A DNA stretch of 64,000 bases from Clostridia bacterium. GTDB taxonomy: Bacteria > Bacillota > Clostridia > Oscillospirales > Acutalibacteraceae. Shown here piece after piece: positions 34,850 through 43,174 of this stretch. The DNA lies in assembly GCA_017399405.1 (NCBI GenBank), contig JAFQCT010000016.1, positions 1 to 64,000 of the forward strand, given 5' to 3'. Position numbers and translations under genes: made by a program. Each line of letters starts with the position of its first letter. Within the stretch, counting starts at the first letter, position 1. The notes below the pieces were generated by a model. It made no database searches. It was not told the DNA's origin and saw nothing but the letters and a program-made list of their open reading frames with translations.

Positions 34850-35552
34850 TGGTACAGCCTTTCACGGTTGGCAAGTACAACCTAATGGAAATACTGTTCA
34901 GCAAGAACTTTGTACCGCTTTCAAAAATTTGAGCGGAAATAATGAAAATATAATAGGGTGCAGTCGTACTGACGCAGGTGTTCACGCCAATATGTTCTGT
35001 TGCAATGTAAGAACAGAATGTACCGTATCAACAGAAAAAATACCTGATGCACTTAACTTCTATCTTCCACCCGAAATTGCGGTTTATGATTGTAAAGAAG
35101 TTGACTACGATTTTCACGCCCGTTATGATTGTAAAGGTAAAGAGTATGTCTATTTAATATATAACGGTAAACACCGTAACCCTTTTTATGAAAATAAAGC
35201 AATGTTTTACCCTTATGAAATTGATGCAGAAATGCTTGATAGTGAGGCTAAAGCATTTATAGGGATTCACGATTTTTCTGCTTTCTGCAGTGCCGGTAGT
35301 GAAGTTCAGGATAAAGTTCGTGAAATTTATGATTGTTCTGTAACGCGAAATAGTGATTTAATTGAAATTCGTGTCAGCGGTAACGGATTTTTATACAATA
35401 TGGTGCGAATTATTGTGGGAACACTTCTTGATATTCAAAAAGGCAAAATCCAAAAGGGGAGTATTCCAAAAATCTTAGAAAGTCGTAACCGTGAAAATGC
35501 AGGGGTAACTGCCGAACCTGATGGTTTGTATCTAAACAAAGTTTTTTATTGA
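34818..35552 (+). CDS. truA: tRNA pseudouridine(38-40) synthase TruA
   Basis: 244 residues. Isomerises uridines 38-40 in the anticodon arm. The catalytic aspartate is D52 in SRTDAGVHA. I chose ATG 34818, which gives the usual N-terminus MRNLLLTLRYNGTAFHGWQ; the in-frame GTG at 34806 would add only four residues. It is translationally coupled to ecfT, a very common arrangement in Firmicutes. Confidence 0.94.
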   Translation: MRNLLLTLRYNGTAFHGWQVQPNGNTVQQELCTAFKNLSGNNENIIGCSRTDAGVHANMFCCNVRTECTVSTEKIPDALNFYLPPEIAVYDCKEVDYDFHARYDCKGKEYVYLIYNGKHRNPFYENKAMFYPYEIDAEMLDSEAKAFIGIHDFSAFCSAGSEVQDKVREIYDCSVTRNSDLIEIRVSGNGFLYNMVRIIVGTLLDIQKGKIQKGSIPKILESRNRENAGVTAEPDGLYLNKVFY

Positions 35553-35567
35553 TGTGTGGTGAAGAAT

Positions 35568-36800
35568 ATGGCTGAAAAGAGAAAGACTACAACGAGAAAG
35601 CCGGTCACAAAAAAGAATATACAGAAGAAAAAAAGCAAGAAACTTACCATAAGTCTTAAAAACGCAAAAACACTTAAACTACTTGCAATTATTCTTGTTG
35701 TTTTGTTGCTTGTAATTATTGCGGCAGCACAGTTTGGCGGAGTTACATTTTCAACAATTGGCGATTCAATCCGCACCTCTCTTGCGGGTATCGGCTCGGG
35801 TGAGGGGTATCCTTACAATATCAATGGTGTTGAAGTAAGCGGTGCAGGAATGACAAACTCCGATTTGGTACTTGTTCACGATGATACAGTTAAAGTTCTT
35901 GACTCAACTGCAAAAGAACTTTCAAATCTTACTCATAAATATGACCATCCGGTTATGAGCAGTAATAGCGGACGCATCTTGCTTTACGATGAGGGTGGAA
36001 CAACATTTAGGGTTCAGTCAAAAACAAGAGTGCTTTATGAAAAAGAACTTGAGCATATAATCTTTACAGGTGCTATGGGTAAAAATGGTTCCGTAGCAAT
36101 TGCCACAAGTGCTAACGGTGCTGAAAGTATGCTTACAGTTTATGATGATAAAGAAGACGAAATTTTCGTATGGAAATGTGCAAAAGAACATATTGTTTCT
36201 TGTGATGTTTCTGATAACGGCAAACTTTTCGCAGTATCCGTAATGGGTGTTGATAATGGCTCGGTTTATTCGAAAGTTTATATCTTCAATAAACGCAAAA
36301 CTGAACCGCAAACAACCTTTGAATATAAAGATTCGGCAATATCTTCAGTTCAGTTCTTGTCAAATGAAACACTTTTTGTATTAGGTAATAATGTTTGTGA
36401 AATCATAAAAGATAATGAAGTTAAAGAAAAAGTTGATGTTTCGGTAAATACACCATCAAGACTTCATATTTCAGATAATAATACAGCAGTTCTTGTGCTT
36501 TCAAAGTATTCAAGTACAACAAAAAAGATTATTAAAGTTTATAATAAATCAGGTGCAGAACTGTTTACACAAGAAATTGACGGACTTGTAAAATCCGTTT
36601 CAACTGACGGTAAATATGTAGCAGTATTAACTGACGATAATGTTCAGATTTATAATACTAAAGGTGAAATGGTTGGTAGTGCAGATGTAAATACTGATGC
36701 CGAAGAAGTAATCGTTTCATCAAGAAATACATATGTTTATTCGTTAGATAAAATTCAGAAATACTCTTCTGTAGGCGATAATACAGAAGAAAAGGAATAA
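35568..36800 (+). CDS. membrane-anchored beta-propeller-like protein (DUF5711-like)
   Basis: 410 residues. A Lys/Thr-rich cytoplasmic head (about 1-33) and one membrane span (about 35-58, LLAIILVVLLLVIIAAA) are followed by an external domain of about 340 residues built of repeated beta segments such as GKLFAVSVMG, SAISSVQFLS and GKYVAVLTDD, suggesting a propeller. This resembles the DUF5711 family of Clostridia; the function is unknown. It lies between truA and a CvpA-type gene. ATG 35568 follows GGTGA; a GTG at 35556 is an alternative. Confidence 0.7.
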   Translation: MAEKRKTTTRKPVTKKNIQKKKSKKLTISLKNAKTLKLLAIILVVLLLVIIAAAQFGGVTFSTIGDSIRTSLAGIGSGEGYPYNINGVEVSGAGMTNSDLVLVHDDTVKVLDSTAKELSNLTHKYDHPVMSSNSGRILLYDEGGTTFRVQSKTRVLYEKELEHIIFTGAMGKNGSVAIATSANGAESMLTVYDDKEDEIFVWKCAKEHIVSCDVSDNGKLFAVSVMGVDNGSVYSKVYIFNKRKTEPQTTFEYKDSAISSVQFLSNETLFVLGNNVCEIIKDNEVKEKVDVSVNTPSRLHISDNNTAVLVLSKYSSTTKKIIKVYNKSGAELFTQEIDGLVKSVSTDGKYVAVLTDDNVQIYNTKGEMVGSADVNTDAEEVIVSSRNTYVYSLDKIQKYSSVGDNTEEKE

Positions 36801-36816
36801 ATTCAGAGGTGATATT

Positions 36817-37533
36817 ATGTCAGTAGTATTAGACATCATTCTTATTGCAATTTTTGCAGCATTTGTTTTGCTTGCAGCGAAAAAAGGATTTGTAAAAACA
36901 TTACTCGAATTAGTTGCTACAATTTTAGCACTTGTGCTTGCTTATCAGTTAAGCCCTGTTATAGCACAAGGTGCTTATGACGGAATTGTAAAAGAAAGTA
37001 TGATTACTTCAATTGAAGAGCAACTTGATGAAAACTTCAACGCATCAACAGCAGCTAAAAAAGCAGAGGTAACACTTGAAGCACTTCCTGATTTTGTAGT
37101 TTCTCTTGCATCATCAGCAGGTGTTGAAATTGATGAAGTCAAAGCTAAAATTTCATCAGAAAAGTTCAGTTCACAAAACCTTGCAACAGAACTTGTTGAA
37201 AAAGTAGCACAACCAATAGTTGTTGGTGCATTGACAATTGTAGCCTTTATGTTACTTGCAATAATTTTACTGTTCGCACTTAAATTCTTGGCACACATTA
37301 TTTCAAAACTTTTTGATGTACCACTTATTGGTACTGCAAACAAATTACTTGGTGCATTACTTGGTGCTTGTAAAGGTGTAATCGTAATAGTATTCCTTTG
37401 TACTGTGCTTGAATTTATTTTTGCAAACGGTGATGGTGAAATGGCAACTGCAGTAAACGATTCATTTGTAATCGATTTGCTTGACAATATCAATCCATTT
37501 ATAAACAATCTTAAAGAAATGCTTGTTAAATAA
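36817..37533 (+). CDS. CvpA family membrane protein
   Basis: 238 residues. Three or four membrane spans with the CvpA-type start ILIAIFAAFVLLAAKKGFVKTLLELV and a glycine-rich C-terminal segment ANKLLGALLGACKGVIV. A soluble insert of about 60 residues lies between spans (about 60-125). CvpA proteins were named for colicin V production and are associated with envelope stress; the exact activity is unknown. It lies 16 bp after the DUF5711-like gene and 12 bp before pgsA. Confidence 0.83.
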   Translation: MSVVLDIILIAIFAAFVLLAAKKGFVKTLLELVATILALVLAYQLSPVIAQGAYDGIVKESMITSIEEQLDENFNASTAAKKAEVTLEALPDFVVSLASSAGVEIDEVKAKISSEKFSSQNLATELVEKVAQPIVVGALTIVAFMLLAIILLFALKFLAHIISKLFDVPLIGTANKLLGALLGACKGVIVIVFLCTVLEFIFANGDGEMATAVNDSFVIDLLDNINPFINNLKEMLVK

Positions 37534-37545
37534 GGAGTGTAAGTT

Positions 37546-38205
37546 ATGAGCGAAGAAAAAAAGACACTAAAACAAAATGTTAAAGAGTTGTTTGAGGGAT
37601 GTCTTACAATCCCAAATCTTATTTCACTTATAAGAATTTGCTTGATTCCTGTAATCGCAGTTCTTTATTACAATAACTATATTTGGTGGACTGTGTTCGT
37701 AATCTTTATTTCAGGACTTTCAGATGCAGTTGACGGTAAAATCGCACGAAAATTCAATCAGGTAAGTGCAATTGGTAAACTTCTTGACCCTGTTGCAGAT
37801 AAACTTACAATTTTTGCACTTGCTATTGTACTTTTCCTTAAATTCAAAGAGGCACAAAGCGAGTCAATGCAGGCATTTGCTTGGGTATTCTTACTCTTTA
37901 TCGCAAAAGATATTATTATGATTTTAGGTAGTGTTGTGTTGATTGCACTTGGTACTCGTCCCGTTGCAGCAGAAATTTGGGGTAAACTTGCAACATTCGT
38001 GTTCTATGCAGTAATGGTTGTAATTATAGGCTTTGGACCTGAAATTGGTGCAATCAGTATGTATTACCCACAATACACAATTCCTGAAACTTTAATGTTT
38101 GTACTTGTAATAATTGCAGTTGTTCTTACATTTGTAGCATTCTTCAGTTATTTACCGGGTGCAATTAAACAAATTATTGAAAACTCAAAGAAAAAGGACA
38201 AATAA
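37546..38205 (+). CDS. pgsA: CDP-diacylglycerol-glycerol-3-phosphate 3-phosphatidyltransferase
   Basis: 219 residues. Makes phosphatidylglycerol phosphate, the precursor of phosphatidylglycerol, at the membrane. The CDP-alcohol phosphatidyltransferase motif is present as DAVDGKIAR followed by GKLLDPVADK (about 60-86). About five membrane spans, slightly longer than usual at the N-terminus and in the last loop (about 160-180). Confidence 0.92.
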   Translation: MSEEKKTLKQNVKELFEGCLTIPNLISLIRICLIPVIAVLYYNNYIWWTVFVIFISGLSDAVDGKIARKFNQVSAIGKLLDPVADKLTIFALAIVLFLKFKEAQSESMQAFAWVFLLFIAKDIIMILGSVVLIALGTRPVAAEIWGKLATFVFYAVMVVIIGFGPEIGAISMYYPQYTIPETLMFVLVIIAVVLTFVAFFSYLPGAIKQIIENSKKKDK

Positions 38206-38208
38206 GCA

Positions 38209-40524
38209 ATGAACAAAAATATGATTTGCTGTAAATGCAAACAAAGACCCGCTGTCATCTTTGTAACAAAGATGGAGGGGGAGAAAACTACAAATGAGGG
38301 TTACTGTATTCAATGTGCTATGGAAATGAATATAGGCCCTATTAAGCAAATGATGGATAATATGGGCATTACCGAAGACCAGATTGAAGATATGACTGCT
38401 CAAATGGAACAGATGATGGAAACATTTGGCGAAGAGGGCTTTGAGCCGGGTGGTGCTTCAACATTTCCATTCTTACAGAATATGGGCTTAATGCCTATGG
38501 ATGTTCCCGAAGAGAATATCAAAGATTTGAATGGTGATAAAAAGAATTCACCAAAGGGTAAGAAAAAGCAAGGCACAAAGAACGATAAACGCAAAATGCT
38601 TTCTCTTTATTGTACCGATTTAACAGGTCGTGCAAGAGAAGGTAAGTTGGACAGAATAATTGGCAGAGATACAGAAATTGCCCGTGCAGTACAGATTTTG
38701 TGCAGAAGAACAAAGAATAACCCTTGCCTTATCGGTGAGCCGGGTGTTGGTAAAACTGCAATTGCCGAGGGCCTTGCTATCAGAATTGCCGAGGGTAATG
38801 TTCCTGCTAAACTTGTCGATAAAGAAATCCATTTACTTGATTTAACCGCACTTGTTGCAGGTACACAGTTCCGTGGTCAGTTTGAAAGCCGAATTAAAGG
38901 CCTTGTTGAAGAAGTCAAGAGTGAGGGTAATATTATCCTTTTCATTGACGAAGTTCATAACCTTGTAGGTACAGGTGACGCTGAGGGCTCAATGAATGCC
39001 GCAAACATCTTAAAACCTGCACTTTCCCGTGGCGAAATTCAGGTAATCGGTGCTACAACCTTTAATGAATACCGTAAGCATATCGAAAAAGATGCGGCTC
39101 TTGAACGCCGATTCCAACCCGTTAAGGTTGATGAACCATCTATTGAAGACACTTATCAGATGCTTTTGGGTATTAAGGGTTATTATGAATTATTCCATAG
39201 AGTACAGATTAGCGACAACCTTGTGTATAAAGCAGTAACACTTTCTGAAAGATATATTACTGACAGATTTTTACCTGATAAGGCTATTGACTTGCTTGAT
39301 GAGGCTTGTACTTGTGCAAATCTTCGTAATAAGGCAATCAGTGAAAACGAGATTAACGAAAAGAAAATCGCAACTCTCAAAAAAGACCTTGAATCTCTTG
39401 AAGAAAGAATTGCAAACCCTGAAAATGATGAAGACTTAAACCCTGTTTATGAAGAACTTTACAAAACAAAAGGTGAGTTAGCAGTTTGTGAGGGTAAAGC
39501 ACCGGAACTACAGGAAAAAGCAAAAGATAATAATGTAACAGAAGATGACCTTGCAAAAGTTATCAATCTTTGGACAGGAATTCCTGCAACAAAGGTCGTA
39601 GAAGGGGATGTAAACCGTCTTAAAGGCCTTGAAAATCGCCTTATGGAAAAGGTAATCGGTCAAGATGAAGCAGTAACTCTTGTTGCAAATGCAATTAAGC
39701 GTAGCCGTATTCAGTTGACACTTCAAAAACGCCCTGCGTCATTTATTTTTGTAGGACCAACAGGCGTAGGTAAAACCGAACTTGTAAAACAACTTTCAAT
39801 GGAACTTTTTGATACTCCTGAAACACTTATCCGTCTTGATATGAGTGAGTTTATGGAGAAACATTCAGTTTCTCGTCTTATCGGCTCACCTCCGGGTTAT
39901 GTTGGTTATGACGAAGCAGGTCAGCTTACTGAAAAGGTACGCAGAAAGCCTTATTCAATTATCCTTTTTGATGAAATCGAAAAAGCACACCCTGATGTAA
40001 TGAACATTCTTCTTCAAATCCTTGACGAAGGTAAAACGAATGATGCCCACGGTCGTACAGTAAGCTTTGCCAATACAGTAATCATTATGACATCAAATGC
40101 AGGTAGTCAGAAAGCCGAAACATCATTAGGCTTCGGCAAGAGTGCAAAAGATATTTCAAAAGAGAAAGTTCTTAAAGCACTTAATGAGTTCTTGCGTCCT
40201 GAATTTATCGGTCGTGTTGATGAAATTGTTGTGTTTAACCCATTAAGCGAAGAAGATTACAAGAATATTGCAATTCTTATGCTTAATGAAATTAAAACAG
40301 TTCTTAAAGATAAGGGCATTGAACTTGTTTACGACGAAAACACACCATCTGCAATCGTATCTAAAATGGATGGTAATGTGCGTGGTGCTCGAGATTTGCG
40401 AAATGTTATAAGAAGAAATATTGAAGACAAAATTTCAACTCTTATGATTGATAATCTCGGTACAACAATCAACAAAATCCTTATTACATCAACAGATAAC
40501 AATATCAATGTAACATTTGAATAA
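38209..40524 (+). CDS. clpE: ClpE-type Clp protease ATPase subunit with N-terminal zinc finger
   Basis: 771 residues. AAA+ unfoldase that feeds proteins to ClpP. The N-terminus carries two CxxC pairs (C7/C10 and C33/C36), the ClpE-type zinc finger, in place of the double Clp_N repeat of ClpC. Next come AAA module 1 with Walker A GEPGVGKT (176-183), a short coiled-coil middle region (about 390-430) and AAA module 2 with GPTGVGKT (516-523). An LGF tripeptide (about 640) at the ClpP-contact loop supports a ClpP partner. It lies 3 bp after pgsA. No CtsR-type operator was noticed upstream, so heat control is not shown. Confidence 0.9.
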   Translation: MNKNMICCKCKQRPAVIFVTKMEGEKTTNEGYCIQCAMEMNIGPIKQMMDNMGITEDQIEDMTAQMEQMMETFGEEGFEPGGASTFPFLQNMGLMPMDVPEENIKDLNGDKKNSPKGKKKQGTKNDKRKMLSLYCTDLTGRAREGKLDRIIGRDTEIARAVQILCRRTKNNPCLIGEPGVGKTAIAEGLAIRIAEGNVPAKLVDKEIHLLDLTALVAGTQFRGQFESRIKGLVEEVKSEGNIILFIDEVHNLVGTGDAEGSMNAANILKPALSRGEIQVIGATTFNEYRKHIEKDAALERRFQPVKVDEPSIEDTYQMLLGIKGYYELFHRVQISDNLVYKAVTLSERYITDRFLPDKAIDLLDEACTCANLRNKAISENEINEKKIATLKKDLESLEERIANPENDEDLNPVYEELYKTKGELAVCEGKAPELQEKAKDNNVTEDDLAKVINLWTGIPATKVVEGDVNRLKGLENRLMEKVIGQDEAVTLVANAIKRSRIQLTLQKRPASFIFVGPTGVGKTELVKQLSMELFDTPETLIRLDMSEFMEKHSVSRLIGSPPGYVGYDEAGQLTEKVRRKPYSIILFDEIEKAHPDVMNILLQILDEGKTNDAHGRTVSFANTVIIMTSNAGSQKAETSLGFGKSAKDISKEKVLKALNEFLRPEFIGRVDEIVVFNPLSEEDYKNIAILMLNEIKTVLKDKGIELVYDENTPSAIVSKMDGNVRGARDLRNVIRRNIEDKISTLMIDNLGTTINKILITSTDNNINVTFE

Positions 40525-40540
40525 AAACGATTTATCCTAG

Positions 40541-40590
40541 GCTCCCCTGAAAGGGGAGATGGCAATTTCGTAAGAAATTGACTGAGGGGT
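40541..40590. repeat. dispersed repeat family C, copy 3
   Basis: CTCCCCTGAAAGGGGAG forms a first hairpin, CAATTTC/GAAATTG a second, and ACTGAGGGG follows, the same architecture as 4674-4716 with different but compensating stem bases. The following TTATTCTGC resembles the start of family D. Confidence 0.75.
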
Positions 40591-40645
40591 TATTCTGCTT
40601 ATATTAAAAATCTGCAAAATTTAGTTGTTCCTGGGGGCGTTTCTG

Positions 40646-41707
40646 TTGGATAAAACAAGTACTTTTATAGTTGTATATTTTATAGCCTTTGCGATTATTG
40701 ATTTTATTATATATGCCAAGCTTTCAAAATATCTATATATGAGTGGCGGTGCAACTAAAGAAGAGGTTAAATTTTTTTTAGACAAACAGGTTATGCACGG
40801 GCAAAGAAGATTGGTAGATTGGCTATATAGTCGCACTCCGTGTCCTGATATGTTTCATACTATGCTCACAGTGTGCAATGTTTTAACAGGTGTTACCGCA
40901 CTTACTCCCGTTTTTATATTCTTTCTTGTTATGAGCAAAAACACAGTTCTTATTATAGTGTGTTCTGTAGTTGTTGCTCTAATTAGTGTTGTTACAGCCT
41001 TGTATGGATTTATATTTTCTAAAAAAATCTTAACTTATTTTGATAACTTAAATTGTAATGGTTATGAATTTAATAAAAATCAAGTAAAGCGACGCACATT
41101 AAGTTTTACTCAGAAAGAAAAAGAAAAAGTTGATAAACAAGTTAAAGTTGGTCAGCGTACTGCTATAACTATAATATTTTTACTCATTTTATCAATACCA
41201 CTTATTGCGTTGTTTCAAAATTGGAAAAACAATAATATAAATAATGATACAACGACAGAACAAACACAACAAAAGCAAATATTACAACCTATAACAGGGT
41301 TCAAGAATGTAAAATCTGTTCTTGGAATTTCAGAAGAAGTTCGTTTGGATGAGTCTGATGAAATTAAAACACTTTTTCCCGAATTTAATTTTTCTGAAGA
41401 GTGTATAGTAATAACAGATAGGGGACTTTATTTCGGTTATTATGAATTAAATGACCCAAAGCAAGCTATTGAGCTTCAAAAAGAAATTAAATCAAAAATT
41501 ATAAATGATTATATTTATTATTCTCAAGATTTTAATGAGAAAGATGAAAGTAAAGAGGATTTTACTCTTTATACTTTTGAAACAGAGGATATATATGCTG
41601 TATCAATTTGTTGTGAAAAAAGTGTGATATATGCTTATAGTAATCTTAATAATGAAGTATGGCTTAAATCACTTTTGAATAATTTGGGATATCTTGAAGA
41701 TTTTTAG
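40646..41707 (+). CDS. membrane protein of unknown function
   Basis: 353 residues, not recognised. One membrane span at the N-terminus (about 5-22), two in the middle (about 72-95 and 100-122) and one near 177-193, then an external C-terminal domain of about 155 residues that is acidic and lacks cysteine motifs apart from SICCEKS. I chose TTG 40646, because GGGGGC at 40633-40638 lies 7 bases upstream; the TTG at 40625 has no such site. The gene is flanked by a repeat C element and the tRNA cluster and has no close neighbour on its strand. Confidence 0.6.
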   Translation: MDKTSTFIVVYFIAFAIIDFIIYAKLSKYLYMSGGATKEEVKFFLDKQVMHGQRRLVDWLYSRTPCPDMFHTMLTVCNVLTGVTALTPVFIFFLVMSKNTVLIIVCSVVVALISVVTALYGFIFSKKILTYFDNLNCNGYEFNKNQVKRRTLSFTQKEKEKVDKQVKVGQRTAITIIFLLILSIPLIALFQNWKNNNINNDTTTEQTQQKQILQPITGFKNVKSVLGISEEVRLDESDEIKTLFPEFNFSEECIVITDRGLYFGYYELNDPKQAIELQKEIKSKIINDYIYYSQDFNEKDESKEDFTLYTFETEDIYAVSICCEKSVIYAYSNLNNEVWLKSLLNNLGYLEDF

Positions 41708-41790
41708 TCTAATTATAAATGAATAGTGGTTTGGGCTTGTATTTTGGTTAACTATTATCTTAAATAATAAAAATAAACCTTAAAAATATG

Positions 41791-41819
41791 TTGACAAAGA
41801 AAAGGGTTTATGTTAAAAT
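41791..41819 (+). promoter_or_regulatory. promoter of the tRNA cluster
   Basis: TTGACA at 41791-41796 and TAAAAT at 41814-41819, 17-bp spacer, 18 bp before the first tRNA. Confidence 0.85.
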
Positions 41820-41837
41820 AACTTGCGTTGTTGAACT

Positions 41838-41911
41838 GCGGGTGTAGTTCAATGGTAGAATCCCAGCCTTCCAAGCTGGTCGTGTGGGTTCGATTCCCAT
41901 CACCCGCTCCA
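41838..41911 (+). tRNA. tRNA-Gly (anticodon TCC)
   Basis: A full cloverleaf can be drawn: acceptor GCGGGTG with CACCCGC, anticodon loop CTTCCAA, T loop in GGTTCGATTCC, and CCA encoded at 41909-41911. Confidence 0.97.
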
Positions 41912-41914
41912 CAT

Positions 41915-41991
41915 GCGCTGATAGCTCAGTTGGATAGAGCATCTGCCTTCTAAGCAGAGGGTCGGGGGTTCGAATCCCTTTCAGCGTGCCA
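41915..41991 (+). tRNA. tRNA-Arg (anticodon TCT)
   Basis: Acceptor GCGCTGA with TCAGCGT (one G-T pair), anticodon stem TCTGC/GCAGA, loop CTTCTAA, encoded CCA at 41989-41991. Reads AGA/AGG. Confidence 0.96.
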
Positions 41992-41992
41992 A

Positions 41993-42013
41993 TCAGCGTA
42001 CAAAGTACGCTGA
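41993..42013. repeat. perfect hairpin between tRNA-Arg and tRNA-His
   Basis: A 9-bp perfect stem TCAGCGTAC/GTACGCTGA with an AAA loop. Its left arm begins with the same seven bases as the acceptor 3' strand of the preceding tRNA. No T run follows, so it is more likely a processing or spacer structure than a terminator. Confidence 0.6.
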
Positions 42014-42020
42014 CTTATAT

Positions 42021-42098
42021 GGTGGGTATAGCTTAGTTGGTTAAAGCGCCAGTTTGTGGCACTGGAGACCATCGGTTCGAATCCGATTATCCACCCCA
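42021..42098 (+). tRNA. tRNA-His (anticodon GTG)
   Basis: The anticodon loop is TTGTGGC. The acceptor pairs over eight positions, including an encoded G(-1) at 42021 opposite C73 at 42095, the histidine identity feature. CCA is encoded at 42096-42098. Confidence 0.97.
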
Positions 42099-42108
42099 CT
42101 AATTCAAG

Positions 42109-42135
42109 ACTCCGCCAAAACTTCGGCGGAGTTTT
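42109..42135 (+). terminator. terminator-like hairpin inside the tRNA cluster
   Basis: ACTCCGCC/GGCGGAGT, an 8-bp stem with an 8-base loop, followed by TTTT. It may partly terminate before tRNA-Gln or act in processing. A promoter between it and tRNA-Gln was not found. Confidence 0.6.
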
Positions 42136-42158
42136 GAGTATAAACCACAACTAAATAT

Positions 42159-42233
42159 TGGGGTGTCGTCAAGCGGTAAGACACAGCACTTTGACTGCTG
42201 CATTCGTAGGTTCGAATCCTGCCACCCCAGCCA
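42159..42233 (+). tRNA. tRNA-Gln (anticodon TTG)
   Basis: Acceptor TGGGGTG with CACCCCA, anticodon stem CAGCA/TGCTG, loop CTTTGAC, encoded CCA at 42231-42233. Confidence 0.96.
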
Positions 42234-42271
42234 AAAGAAAAAAGGTATCTTCAAGATACCTTTTTTCTTTT
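42233..42271 (+). terminator. terminator of the tRNA cluster
   Basis: A perfect 19-bp inverted repeat around a single C at 42252, with central stem GGTATCTT/AAGATACC and A/T outer arms, ending in a T-rich tract. Confidence 0.93.
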
Positions 42272-42352
42272 AGTTAAGATAGTAAAGGATTCGAACCTTT
42301 CCTATTGCATAAATATTAACTTTTTGGTATTATAAATACAGGAGATGGTTTT

Positions 42353-43114
42353 ATGCAACTCGTTATTATAACAGCATTAGGTGTAGGTATGGCTACCGTA
42401 TTTGGTAGTTTCATAGGCTTTGCACTTAAAAAAATTCCACATAGATTTAACGATATTACATTGAGCTTTGCGGCAGGTATTATGTTGGCTGCTGCCGTTT
42501 TAGGTCTTATTATTCCTGCTATGGAATCAGGCGAGGGGGTAGGCAATCTTCTTGTCGTAATCGCAGGTATTATTTGCGGTGCTGTATTTTTAAGCTTGAT
42601 GGACAAAGTCGTACCTCATATGCACCATATAACAGGTGTTGATTCAGAATCTCACGGTGAAAGCACAAAACACTTAAACCGTGTAATGCTTTTTGTAATG
42701 GCAATTGCAATTCATAACTTGCCTGAGGGTATTGCAGCCGGTGTCAGTTTCGGTACAGGTAATATTTCAGATGCGTTAACCGTAGCAGGTGGTATAGCTC
42801 TCCAGAATATTCCCGAAGGTATGGTTATTATCTCTCCAATGCTTAATGCAGGCGTTAGAAAACCGCGAGCATTTATAATCGCCCTTTGCACAGGACTTGT
42901 TGAAGTAATCGGCACAATGATTGGGTACTTTGTGGTAACAGTATCTGTTGCAATATTGCCATTTGCATTAGCTTTTGCAGGCGGTACAATGCTTTATGTA
43001 ATAAGTGACGAAATGATACCCGAAACTCATTCTCACGGTTACGAAAAAGGTGCGACTTACGCGTTACTTATTGGATTTTGTGTAATGCTTGCTATGGACT
43101 TTTTATTAGGATAA
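42353..43114 (+). CDS. ZIP family metal transporter (ZupT-like)
   Basis: 253 residues with about eight membrane spans. Imports divalent metals such as zinc or iron. The ZIP signature HNLPEGIAAG (about 121-130) in span 4 and the paired NIPEG motif in span 5 (about 150) supply the metal-binding residues; a His-containing loop (MHHITGVDSESHGES, about 90-104) lies between spans 3 and 4, as is usual. ATG 42353 is preceded by AGGAGA. The sigK hairpin lies 26 bp after the stop. Confidence 0.9.
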   Translation: MQLVIITALGVGMATVFGSFIGFALKKIPHRFNDITLSFAAGIMLAAAVLGLIIPAMESGEGVGNLLVVIAGIICGAVFLSLMDKVVPHMHHITGVDSESHGESTKHLNRVMLFVMAIAIHNLPEGIAAGVSFGTGNISDALTVAGGIALQNIPEGMVIISPMLNAGVRKPRAFIIALCTGLVEVIGTMIGYFVVTVSVAILPFALAFAGGTMLYVISDEMIPETHSHGYEKGATYALLIGFCVMLAMDFLLG

Positions 43115-43130
43115 TTTAATAGGGACTTGC

Positions 43131-43158
43131 ACCTAAACTTACACCTCTGCATATACTT
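43131..43158 (+). promoter_or_regulatory. candidate sporulation-type promoter for sigK
   Basis: CATATACTT starting at 43150 resembles the -10 of mother-cell sigma factors (SigE CATACANT; SigK CATANNNTA), and CACC at 43130-43133 sits 16-17 bases upstream like the SigK -35 AC. The -10 lies in the loop of the hairpin at 43141-43174. The match is partial and is only a hypothesis. Confidence 0.25.
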
Positions 43159-43174
43159 TGCAGAGGTGTTTTTT
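43141..43174 (+). terminator. terminator hairpin overlapping the sigK ribosome-binding site
   Basis: A perfect 10-bp stem ACACCTCTGC/GCAGAGGTGT (43141-43150 with 43160-43169) is followed by five T and then directly by the sigK ATG at 43175. The sigK Shine-Dalgarno GAGGTG (43163-43168) is inside the 3' arm. The hairpin should terminate zupT readthrough and hide the ribosome-binding site in any readthrough RNA. Confidence 0.85.

Noticed and set aside
36975-37508. Long (177-codon) minus-strand open frame
   Set aside because: Entirely antisense to the CvpA-family gene; composition is Ser/Ala/Thr-rich as expected of a complementary frame, with no homologous motif.
41950-42150. Minus-strand open frame across the tRNA-Arg and tRNA-His genes
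   Set aside because: Antisense reading of tRNA genes; the ERDSNPRPSA tail is a well-known tRNA artefact.
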